The notes under the pieces were generated by a model. That model was not told where the DNA came from. It did not search any database and saw only the letters and a program-made list of their open reading frames with translations. The translations under genes were made by a program, and so were the position numbers. Shown here piece by piece: positions 1 to 5,547 of a stretch of 7,290 nt of DNA (positions are counted from its first letter, which is position 1; the number at the start of each line of letters is the position of its first letter). Source of the stretch: an uncultured Collinsella sp. GTDB lineage: Bacteria; Actinomycetota; Coriobacteriia; Coriobacteriales; Coriobacteriaceae. Location: NCBI GenBank assembly GCA_902494625.1, contig CABUUB010000085.1:1-7290 (forward strand), written 5' to 3'.

Positions 1-62
1 TACGCGAGCGACGGTTTGAGCGACAAGATGGGGTACTTCGGGGCTGCGCAGCGTCAACGTGA
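1..62. other. Unresolved window edge, possible end of a neighbouring gene
   Basis: These bases lie beyond the 3' end of the metallophosphoesterase and must belong to a neighbour or a spacer. On the plus strand one frame is open from base 1 to a TGA at 106-108 (it would end ...RSVERRNKVIRPG) and another stops with TGA at 60-62, just before the hairpin at 63-84, though with uncommon codons. On the minus strand a frame is also open through the edge, with good codon use but no ATG and no Shine-Dalgarno site. I cannot decide between a convergent gene end, a downstream leftward gene, and non-coding DNA. Confidence 0.3.
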
Positions 63-84
63 CCGCCGTTCGGTAGAACGGCGG
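63..84 (-). terminator. Perfect 9-bp hairpin after the metallophosphoesterase gene, possible weak terminator
   Basis: CCGCCGTTC (63-71) and GAACGGCGG (76-84) are perfect inverted repeats around a 4-base loop. The hairpin begins 7 bases beyond the leftward stop codon (92-94), where a terminator would be expected. No run of T follows on either strand, so it is not a canonical intrinsic terminator. It could act with Rho, protect the mRNA 3' end, or serve both strands if the left neighbour is convergent. The hairpin is seen directly; the function is inferred. Confidence 0.45.
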
Positions 85-91
85 AACAAGG

Positions 92-931
92 TTATTCGCC
101 CGGGTTGATGTTCGCGTAGAACTCCGCCCCGTCGTCCAGGCGCAGGATGCCCACGCGGCCGAACTCGGAGCCGGTGGCGGCGGCGCAGTCGATGTCGATG
201 CGATCGGGCACACCGGCAGTGTCCTCGCCGCCCAAGCGCACGATCTGCCCGCGTCCCGATTCCTCATCGAGCCCCGCCAGACCACCGACCTCGCAATAGC
301 GCCCAAGCGATACCGTGGGCGTGTGACCGCTCACCACGACCGGGCCCTTGCCCTCGGCAGAAAGCAGCCCGGTCGGCACATCCCAATAGCCGTGACGAAT
401 CCATAGCAGGTCATCGGACGACTGCACCGCGAGCATCTGCTGCAGCAGCTCGCGATCGGCATCCACCGCTCCGACGCCATCGGCACAATCGACGCCATGC
501 TCAAGCAAAAACGCACGCGCCGCCTCGGTCTGAATGCCGGCGTGCACCAGCAGGTACGGCCGCTCGGCAGTCTCGACCACCGCGTAGAGCGGCAGCGCGG
601 CCATCCATCGCACGAGTTCCTCGTATGCCTCATATTCCATGTCGTTGAGCTGCTCGCGCGTCGTCCAGCCACCGTTGATATCCCAGGTCTCGGCATCGAG
701 CGGATCCTGGCCAATGATGGCATCGAGCATGATCTGCTCGTGATTGCCCTTGAGCACGCGGGCGTTGGGCAGCGAGCGCACGAGCTTAATAACGCCGACC
801 GGATCGGGCCCGCGATCGATCATGTCGCCCAGCACGTACAGCGTGTCGTCGGAAGTCAACAAGATCTTAGACAGGGCCTCGTCAAGCGCACGCACGTGCC
901 CGTGAGCATCAGATGTCACATAGATCGCCAT
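92..931 (-). CDS. PPP-family metallophosphoesterase (ApaH/PrpA-like)
   Basis: A 279-residue cytosolic two-metal phosphoesterase of the calcineurin-like PPP superfamily. All family motifs are in order: DAHG (Asp8, His10), GDMIDRG (35-41, bridging Asp36, Arg40), GNHE (62-65, metal ligand Asn63, catalytic acid His64), HAG (His130) and SGHT (His203), giving a complete Mn/Fe/Zn binuclear site. A C-terminal strand region (about 240-275) closes the fold. The start at 931 is supported by AAGGAG (941-946 on the opposite strand), 9 bases away. Family members remove phosphate from Ser/Thr/Tyr phosphoproteins or split diadenosine tetraphosphate, and sequence motifs alone do not separate these. It diverges from the antiporter gene across a 253-bp region. 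There is no signal peptide or membrane segment. Catalytic class is certain; the substrate is unknown. Confidence 0.93.
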   Translation of the reverse strand: MAIYVTSDAHGHVRALDEALSKILLTSDDTLYVLGDMIDRGPDPVGVIKLVRSLPNARVLKGNHEQIMLDAIIGQDPLDAETWDINGGWTTREQLNDMEYEAYEELVRWMAALPLYAVVETAERPYLLVHAGIQTEAARAFLLEHGVDCADGVGAVDADRELLQQMLAVQSSDDLLWIRHGYWDVPTGLLSAEGKGPVVVSGHTPTVSLGRYCEVGGLAGLDEESGRGQIVRLGGEDTAGVPDRIDIDCAAATGSEFGRVGILRLDDGAEFYANINPGE

Positions 932-978
932 GGTACGTCTCTCCTTGCATTGCGGCCGAAGCCCGGCGCCGCAACTAA

Positions 979-995
979 AACTTCAAGTTGAACTT
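979..995. promoter_or_regulatory. Candidate operator: three alternating 5-bp half-sites
   Basis: AACTT (979-983), AAGTT (985-989) and AACTT (991-995) lie 6 bp apart with one base between each, making overlapping palindromes centred at 984, 987 and 990. The element sits just downstream of the predicted start point of the leftward promoter (about +5 to +22), where a bound repressor would block transcription. The pattern is seen directly; a regulatory role and any cognate regulator are inference. Confidence 0.35.
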
Positions 996-1006
996 AAACG
1001 TTACCC

Positions 1007-1035
1007 ATTGTACTCCGTTGCAATAAAGCTGGAAA
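1007..1035 (-). promoter_or_regulatory. Predicted sigma-70-type promoter of the metallophosphoesterase gene
   Basis: Read leftward, a -35 box TTTCCA (1030-1035, 4 of 6 consensus) is followed after exactly 17 bases by a -10 box TACAAT (1007-1012, 5 of 6). Transcription would begin near position 1000, giving a leader of about 70 bases before the start codon at 931. Found by eye, with no expression data. Confidence 0.5.
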
Positions 1036-1055
1036 GGGTTTCCGAGCAGAGGCAA

Positions 1056-1070
1056 AGACGGCAGCCGTCT
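1056..1070. promoter_or_regulatory. 15-bp perfect palindrome in the divergent intergenic region
   Basis: AGACGGC (1056-1062) and GCCGTCT (1064-1070) form a perfect inverted repeat about a single central A. The spacing suits a dimeric DNA-binding protein better than an RNA hairpin. It lies upstream of the leftward promoter (-35 at 1030-1035) and 115 bp before the antiporter start, so it could control either gene or both. The rest of 932-1184 holds a 5-bp stem, ACCCA (1109-1113) with TGGGT (1121-1125), and a TACAAA (1125-1130) that could be a -10 for the antiporter, but I find no convincing -35 for it. Confidence 0.35.
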
Positions 1071-1184
1071 ATGACGATATCGCGCACGCCCGCAATCCAA
1101 CCCCATAAACCCACCATCTTTGGGTACAAATAACCGCAGGCAACTGACCGTGCCACGCCAACCACCCAGGAGCGGACACTATCC

Positions 1185-2786
1185 ATGAACCAGATCCTTC
1201 TCTTTATCGGCCTCGTCATCATTTTGTGCCTGACCATCAAACCCGTCGGCAAAAAACTCCCCTTCCCCACCCTGCTCATCTTTATCGCGCTCGGCATGCT
1301 GTTGGGTGTCAACGGCCCGGCGCATATCGACTTTAGCGACTACGCACTCACCGAAACCGTCTGCAGCACGGCGCTGCTGTTCATCATGTTCTACGGCGGC
1401 TTTAACACCAATATCGACCGCGCCAAGCCCGTCGCTGCGCCGGCGGTGCTGCTGAGCACGCTCGGCGTCGTCATCACTGCCGGCATCACCGGCGTGTTCG
1501 CCCACTTCGCGCTGGGGTTCGACTGGATCGGCGGCCTGCTGCTGGGATCGGTCGTGGCATCCACCGACGCGGCAAGCGTCTTTAGCGTGCTGCGCGAGCA
1601 CAGCCTTTCGCTGAGGGGCGGCACCGACTCGCTGCTCGAGGTCGAATCGGGCTCCAACGACCCCGTCGCCTACATGCTCACCGCGGTGCTCGCGACCCTT
1701 GCGGCAGGCGGCGACATCAACATTCCCGCACTGCTGGCCAAGCAGATTATCCTGGGCGCGGGCCTGGGCCTTGCCATCGGCTGGGCGGCGGGCCGCCTGA
1801 TTGAACGCGCGCACGCAACGGCCGAGGGCGCGCAGACTATCTTTTTGTTCGCCGTGGCCATCGTCGCCTACGCACTACCAAGCTACCTGGGCGGCAACGG
1901 CTTTTTGGCTGTATACCTAGCCGGCATTGTGCTGGGCGCCAGTGACATCACCGGCAAAGTCGAGATGGCGCACTTCTTTGACACCCTTACCGAGATGGCC
2001 GAGATGACTATCTTCTTTTTGCTCGGCCTGCTCGTGACGCCCGCGCGCCTGCCGCAAACGCTGTTGCCGGGCCTGGCGCTCATGGCGTTTATGCTCTTCG
2101 TGAGCCGTCCCATCGCCGTCGGCGTGCTCTTGGCGCCCTTTAAGACGAATCCCCGCCAGGTCGCGCTCGTAAGCTGGGCGGGCCTGCGCGGAGCCGCTTC
2201 GGTCGTCTTTAGTCTCTTTGCCGTGGTGGCCGGCGTTCCCGGCGGACACGACCTATTTGACCTGGTGTTTGTGATTGCCGTGTCGAGCATTGTGGTGCAG
2301 GGCTCGCTGCTGCCAGCGGTGGCGAAAAAGTTCGACATGATCGATGCGGCAGGCGACGTACGCCGCACCTTTAACGACTACCGCGACGAGGACGGCATGT
2401 CGTTTGTAAAGCTCAAGGTGGGCGTTGGACATCCGTTTGCCGGACGCTCGCTCGCGGACATTGGCAGCGCGACGGACATGCTTGTGGTCCTGGTGCTGCG
2501 CGACGGGGCGCACCCGGTGCTGCCCAACGGCGATACCGTGATCCAGGAAGGCGATCTGCTGGTGATGGCCGCCCCAACGTTCGAAGAGCGTGCCGAGGTT
2601 ACACTGCGCGAGGTCACCGTAACCCCCCACGGTCGCCTGGCCGGCCAGCGTCTTCGCGATGTGCCGCAAGGCAAGCATCCTTTTATCGTCGTGATGCTCA
2701 AACGCGACGGCCAGACGATCATCCCCGATGGCAACACCCTCATATACGCCGGCGACGAAGCCGTCATCGCCACACTGGCGTCGTAG
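1185..2786 (+). CDS. CPA1-family potassium (sodium)/proton antiporter with tandem RCK_C domains (NhaP2/CvrA-like)
   Basis: A 533-residue inner-membrane antiporter that exchanges K+ or Na+ for H+, important for cation balance and cytoplasmic pH. Residues 1-380 are hydrophobic with about 12 membrane segments. They contain the CPA1 signatures STDAA (126-130), ESGSNDP (154-160, ion-binding Asn158-Asp159), GGNGFLAVYLAG (236-247) and WAGLRGA (331-337). After a linker come two cytosolic RCK_C (TrkA_C) units, about 405-475 and 479-533. They are recognisable as repeats: LRDG..VLPNGDTVIQEGD in the first, KRDG..IIPDGNTLIYAGD in the second, the latter ending at the C-terminus. This layout matches COG3263 proteins; E. 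coli CvrA is somewhat longer. AGGAG (1168-1172) lies 12 bases before the ATG. RCK_C units gate transport on ligand binding, in some bacteria c-di-AMP. Ion choice cannot be read from the sequence. Confidence 0.92.
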   Translation: MNQILLFIGLVIILCLTIKPVGKKLPFPTLLIFIALGMLLGVNGPAHIDFSDYALTETVCSTALLFIMFYGGFNTNIDRAKPVAAPAVLLSTLGVVITAGITGVFAHFALGFDWIGGLLLGSVVASTDAASVFSVLREHSLSLRGGTDSLLEVESGSNDPVAYMLTAVLATLAAGGDINIPALLAKQIILGAGLGLAIGWAAGRLIERAHATAEGAQTIFLFAVAIVAYALPSYLGGNGFLAVYLAGIVLGASDITGKVEMAHFFDTLTEMAEMTIFFLLGLLVTPARLPQTLLPGLALMAFMLFVSRPIAVGVLLAPFKTNPRQVALVSWAGLRGAASVVFSLFAVVAGVPGGHDLFDLVFVIAVSSIVVQGSLLPAVAKKFDMIDAAGDVRRTFNDYRDEDGMSFVKLKVGVGHPFAGRSLADIGSATDMLVVLVLRDGAHPVLPNGDTVIQEGDLLVMAAPTFEERAEVTLREVTVTPHGRLAGQRLRDVPQGKHPFIVVMLKRDGQTIIPDGNTLIYAGDEAVIATLAS

Positions 2787-2791
2787 TGACC

Positions 2792-2878
2792 AGGAGGTAG
2801 CTAATTTGTGGCGAAGAGATCAAGCGCCTAGAGAACCTCATGCCTTCGCTCGCAGATTTGGATTTGCCTGAGGAGTAA
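2792..2878 (+). pseudogene. Strong Shine-Dalgarno site plus short acidic reading frame, possible gene remnant or small ORF
   Basis: A consensus AGGAGG (2792-2797) follows the antiporter stop by 5 bases. The only protein-like frame downstream runs from ATT at 2804 to TAA (2876-2878), 24 codons: CGEEIKRLENLMPSLADLDLPEE after the first residue. It is acidic and amphipathic with local codon habits, but has no ATG, GTG or TTG at the right distance; ATT is a very rare start, and an in-frame ATG exists only at 2840. Starts with better codons in other frames (TTG 2806, GTG 2808) give a 21-residue basic peptide or a 7-residue peptide. It may be the end of a gene that lost its front, or a leader. The function is not recognised. 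Confidence 0.3.
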
Positions 2879-2966
2879 AGCACCCCTCCCCCATGTAACC
2901 ATCCTGTAAATCATAGCGGCGCACTCGGGTTTTGCTGTGATGCGGTCGCGCCCGGCGCTCCACTGT

Positions 2967-2974
2967 GCTAAAGT
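2967..2974 (+). promoter_or_regulatory. Possible extended -10 promoter of serC
   Basis: TGC directly before TAAAGT (2969-2974, 4 of 6) fits an extended -10 element, about 38 bases before the serC ATG. No good -35 lies 16-18 bases upstream, where the DNA is GC-rich. No clear terminator was found between the antiporter and serC, so read-through from the antiporter is also possible. The rest of 2879-3012 holds no other structure I can support. Confidence 0.35.
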
Positions 2975-3012
2975 ATCCCGAACGTTCAAACGACTACGAG
3001 GGGAACTAGAAG

Positions 3013-4137
3013 ATGGCACGTGTGCACAACTTCTCAGCTGGCCCGGCCGCACTGCCTACAAGCGTGCTCGCCGAGATCGCCGACGAGATGATGGACTACC
3101 GCGGTTGCGGCATGTCCGTGCTCGAGATGAGCCATCGATCTAGCATGTACCAGCAGATCATCGACGACGCCGAGGCAACCCTGCGCCGCCTGCTGAGCAT
3201 CCCTGACAACTACCGCGTCCTGTTTTTGCAGGGCGGCGCCACGCTGCAGTTTGCGGGCATCCCAATAAACCTCATGCGCCGCGGCCGCGCCGGCTACATC
3301 GTGACCGGCAACTTTGCCAACAAGGCGTACAAGGAGGCCACCAAGTACGGTGAGGCCGTGCTGCTCGCGAGCTCCGAGGACACCAACTTCGACCGCATCC
3401 CCGACATGGCCGACATCAACGCGCGCATTGCCGCCGAGGCCGCGGGCGACGGGCTCGACTACGTCTACATCTGCCAGAACAACACCATCTTTGGCACCAT
3501 GTACCGTGAGCTGCCCGCTTGCGGCGATGTGCCGCTGGTCGCCGATGTCTCGAGCTGCTTTCTGTCGCAGCCGCTCGACGTTGAGCGCTACGGCCTCATC
3601 TACGCCGGCGCGCAGAAAAACGCCGGTGCCGCGGGCGTGACCGTGGTCATCGTGCGCGACGACCTCATCGCCGACGGCCCCGCTTTTGCGCAGACGCCGC
3701 AGTACATGGACCTTAAGACCCAGGCCGCCAAGGGCTCTATGCTCAACACGCCCAACACCTTTGGCATCTACGTGTGCGGTAAGGTGTTCCGCTGGGTCGA
3801 GGAGACCGGCGGACTTGCCGCCATGGCCGAGCGCAACTGGGCCAAGGCCAACCTGCTCTACGACCTGCTCGAGCACAGCGTGCTGTTCCATGGCACCACG
3901 CAGGCCGACAGCCGCTCCATCGCCAACGTCACCTTCCGCACCGGCGACGCCGAGCTCGATGCGGCTTTTGTCGCAGGCGCGGCAGAGCACCAGATCCAAA
4001 ACGTCAAGGGCCATCGCCTGGTGGGCGGCATGCGCGCCAGCGTCTACAACGCCGTAACCATGGAAGATGTGCAGGCGCTGGCCACGTACATGAAGGACTT
4101 CGAAGCGCAGCGTAGTTTGAGCCCGCGATCTAACTAG
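3013..4137 (+). CDS. serC: Phosphoserine aminotransferase
   Basis: SerC (EC 2.6.1.52) is a cytosolic PLP enzyme that moves the amino group of glutamate to 3-phosphohydroxypyruvate, giving 3-phosphoserine and 2-oxoglutarate. The 374 residues match the class V aminotransferase fold: N-terminal NFSAGPA (6-12), SHRS (40-43) for substrate binding, QGGATLQF (73-80) for cofactor phosphate, ADVSSCFLS (177-185, cofactor Asp178), GAQKNAG (199-205) with the Schiff-base Lys202, and KGHRLVGGMRASVYNA (332-347), whose His/Arg residues hold the substrate phosphate. The position of E. coli Trp102, which stacks on PLP, is Phe101 here (TGNFANKAYKEA), a conservative aromatic swap. GAGGGG (2998-3003) lies 9 bases before the ATG. 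The C-terminus is a few residues longer than in E. coli (362 in total). serA follows 69 bp downstream, so the two are probably one operon. Confidence 0.96.
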   Translation: MARVHNFSAGPAALPTSVLAEIADEMMDYRGCGMSVLEMSHRSSMYQQIIDDAEATLRRLLSIPDNYRVLFLQGGATLQFAGIPINLMRRGRAGYIVTGNFANKAYKEATKYGEAVLLASSEDTNFDRIPDMADINARIAAEAAGDGLDYVYICQNNTIFGTMYRELPACGDVPLVADVSSCFLSQPLDVERYGLIYAGAQKNAGAAGVTVVIVRDDLIADGPAFAQTPQYMDLKTQAAKGSMLNTPNTFGIYVCGKVFRWVEETGGLAAMAERNWAKANLLYDLLEHSVLFHGTTQADSRSIANVTFRTGDAELDAAFVAGAAEHQIQNVKGHRLVGGMRASVYNAVTMEDVQALATYMKDFEAQRSLSPRSN

Positions 4138-4152
4138 CCCGCAACGCGCGGG
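4138..4152 (+). other. Small hairpin at the serC stop codon, inside the serC-serA spacer
   Basis: CCCGC (4138-4142) and GCGGG (4148-4152) can pair around a 5-base loop directly after the serC stop. No T-tract follows, so termination here is unlikely. It could stabilise the upstream mRNA or tune serC relative to serA. The remaining spacer carries TTGT and ACAA (4175-4187) as a weak inverted repeat, then the serA Shine-Dalgarno site AAGGAG (4195-4200). Confidence 0.3.
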
Positions 4153-4206
4153 CCGACCAGCCACTTCAAACCACTTGTTTTAGACAAACCTGCTAAGGAG
4201 TTTTCC

Positions 4207-5370
4207 ATGCGTAAGATCAAAACCATCGACGACATCACCAAGGACGGCAAAGTCGAGTTTGGCGAGGGCTACGAGTTTGTGGGCACCGCCGAGGAGGCCG
4301 ACGCGATCCTGATGCGCTCGACCGACCTGCACGGCTACGAGCTGCCCGAGGGCATCCGCGCCATCGCCCGCTGCGGCGCCGGCGTCAACAACATCCCCGT
4401 CGAGGAGTATGCCAAGAAGGGCGTCGTCGTCTTTAACTCCCCCGGCGCCAACAGCAACGCCGTTAAGGAGCTCGTCCTAGGCATGCTGGTGCTCTCGAGC
4501 CGCGGCGTGGTGCAATCGATGAACTGGGTGCGCGACAACGCCGACGACCCCGAGATTCAGGTCGATGCCGAGAAGGCCAAAAAGGCCTTTGTGGGCCGCG
4601 AGCTCAAGGGCAAGCGCATCGGCGTCATCGGCCTGGGCAACGTGGGCTCCAAGGTCGCCAACGCCTGCGTCGACCTGGGCATGGACGTTTACGGCTACGA
4701 CCCGTTCATTTCCGTCGAGCACGCGTGGGTGCTGAGCCGCGAGGTGCAGCGTGTGGGCACGCTCGAGGATCTCTGCCGCGGCTGCGACTACCTCACCGTA
4801 CACGTGCCCAGCAAGGCCGACACCATCGGCATGATCAGCACCGAGCAGATTAACCTGCTGGCCCCGGACGCCGTGCTGATCAACTACGCACGCGAGACCA
4901 TCATTGACGAGGACGCCGTCGACGCTGCCCTGCGCGAGGGCAAGCTGAGCTGGTTTAGCTGCGACTTTGCCACGCCCAAGACCGTCAAGATGCCGAACAC
5001 GTTTATCACCACGCACTCGGGCGCCGGCACTGGCGAGGCCGAGGCCAACTGCGCCGATATGGCCATCAGCGAGCTCAAGGATTACCTGGAGAACGGCAAC
5101 ATCGCACATAGCGTCAACTACCCCGCCTGCAGCATGGGCAAGGCGCGCGCCGCAAGCCGCATCGCCTGCCTGCACGCCAACGTGCCCAACATGATCGGCC
5201 AGATCACGGCCATTCTCGCCAAGGACAACGCCAACGTGCAGCGTATGACCAACGAGTCCGCTGGCGAGAACGCCTACACCATGTTCGACACCGACGAGCA
5301 CCTGGACAGCAGCACCATCGAGGCGCTCAAGCAGATTCCGTCGATGTATCGCGTGCGCGTAATCAAATAG
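4207..5370 (+). CDS. serA: D-3-phosphoglycerate dehydrogenase, short ACT-domain type
   Basis: SerA (EC 1.1.1.95) oxidises 3-phosphoglycerate with NAD+ to 3-phosphohydroxypyruvate, the first and usually serine-inhibited step of serine synthesis. The 387 residues match the short clostridial form. The substrate domain (about 1-100) has RCGAGVNNI (55-63) and NSPGANSNAVKELVLG (77-92). The Rossmann domain has GLGNVG (142-147) and the NAD-binding acid Asp165 (YDP). Catalytic Arg229 (NYARE) and His270 (THSGAGTGEAE) are present, but the position that usually carries the paired Glu, five residues after Asp253 (DFATPK), appears to be Lys258. The C-terminal ACT domain (about 316-387, HANVPNMIGQIT at 323-334) should bind serine or another amino acid. 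AAGGAG (4195-4200) lies 6 bases before the ATG. It probably shares a transcript with serC that ends at the terminator at 5433-5469. Confidence 0.94.
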   Translation: MRKIKTIDDITKDGKVEFGEGYEFVGTAEEADAILMRSTDLHGYELPEGIRAIARCGAGVNNIPVEEYAKKGVVVFNSPGANSNAVKELVLGMLVLSSRGVVQSMNWVRDNADDPEIQVDAEKAKKAFVGRELKGKRIGVIGLGNVGSKVANACVDLGMDVYGYDPFISVEHAWVLSREVQRVGTLEDLCRGCDYLTVHVPSKADTIGMISTEQINLLAPDAVLINYARETIIDEDAVDAALREGKLSWFSCDFATPKTVKMPNTFITTHSGAGTGEAEANCADMAISELKDYLENGNIAHSVNYPACSMGKARAASRIACLHANVPNMIGQITAILAKDNANVQRMTNESAGENAYTMFDTDEHLDSSTIEALKQIPSMYRVRVIK

Positions 5371-5383
5371 CGCCGGCTGATCT

Positions 5384-5414
5384 GACGGGCAGTTCCCCAT
5401 GTGGCCTGCCCGTC
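5384..5414 (+). repeat. 9-bp perfect hairpin after serA, upstream of the terminator
   Basis: GACGGGCAG (5384-5392) and CTGCCCGTC (5406-5414) are perfect inverted repeats around a 13-base loop, 13 bases past the serA stop. No T-run follows, and the true terminator begins 19 bases later. As RNA this is a stable stem that could shield the serA mRNA end or act as a pause site. Role inferred. Confidence 0.5.
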
Positions 5415-5432
5415 GCTGACATTGAATGCCCG

Positions 5433-5469
5433 CGGGGGCGCCTTTCGCACGAGAGGTGCCCCCGTTTTT
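5433..5469 (+). terminator. Intrinsic terminator of the serC-serA unit
   Basis: Arms 5433-5446 and 5451-5464 pair over 14 bp (two G-U pairs) around the tetraloop GCAC, with a very GC-rich base (CGGGGGC with GCCCCCG), followed directly by five T (5465-5469). This is a textbook Rho-independent terminator. It separates serC-serA from the peptidase gene, which has its own promoter. Confidence 0.92.
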
Positions 5470-5506
5470 GTGAGCACTCCATTAAATGCACCGAGCCGCT
5501 TCTTGG

Positions 5507-5521
5507 CATACAATCTGTATG
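5507..5521. promoter_or_regulatory. Candidate operator covering the -10 box of the peptidase gene
   Basis: CATACA (5507-5512) and TGTATG (5516-5521) form a perfect 6-bp inverted repeat with a 3-base centre. The left part contains the predicted -10 TACAAT (5509-5514), so a bound dimer would exclude RNA polymerase. The ATAC...GTAT half-site style resembles sites of GntR-type regulators, but that is a loose analogy. The inverted repeat is seen directly; the function is inferred. Confidence 0.45.
5509..5514 (+). promoter_or_regulatory. Predicted -10 box for the M20 peptidase gene
   Basis: TACAAT (5 of 6 consensus) lies 33 bases before the ATG, giving a leader of about 27 bases. The sequence 16-18 bases upstream (around 5485-5491) matches TTGACA poorly, so the promoter may be weak or need an activator. 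It lies 40 bases after the terminator T-run, in an AT-richer stretch (5470-5540). Confidence 0.45.
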
Positions 5522-5547
5522 TTGACCTAACTATCTGTGAGGTGCCT

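Noticed and set aside
497..991. Plus-strand open frame of 164 codons opposite the phosphatase
   Set aside because: It lies wholly within or across the phosphatase gene, has no motifs, and the phosphatase carries a complete metal site in the other frame.
1179..1814. Minus-strand open frame of 211 codons opposite the antiporter start
   Set aside because: The product is rich in Gln, Asp, Arg and Ala with no fold signature, and it covers the well-supported start of the antiporter.
3034..4164. Long open frame of 376 codons on the minus strand opposite serC
   Set aside because: It is an antisense shadow caused by the strong G/C third-position bias of serC. It has no family motifs, its composition is odd (rich in His, Val, Gly, Ala), and serC is unambiguous.
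92..5370. Idea that the metallophosphoesterase supplies the missing phosphoserine phosphatase step
   Set aside because: It is on the opposite strand, is separated from serC by the antiporter, and belongs to the PPP class rather than the HAD or histidine-phosphatase classes known to act on phosphoserine.
4477..5400. Open frame of 307 codons on the minus strand opposite serA
   Set aside because: Same cause: it mirrors serA, lacks recognisable domains and begins inside the serA terminator region.
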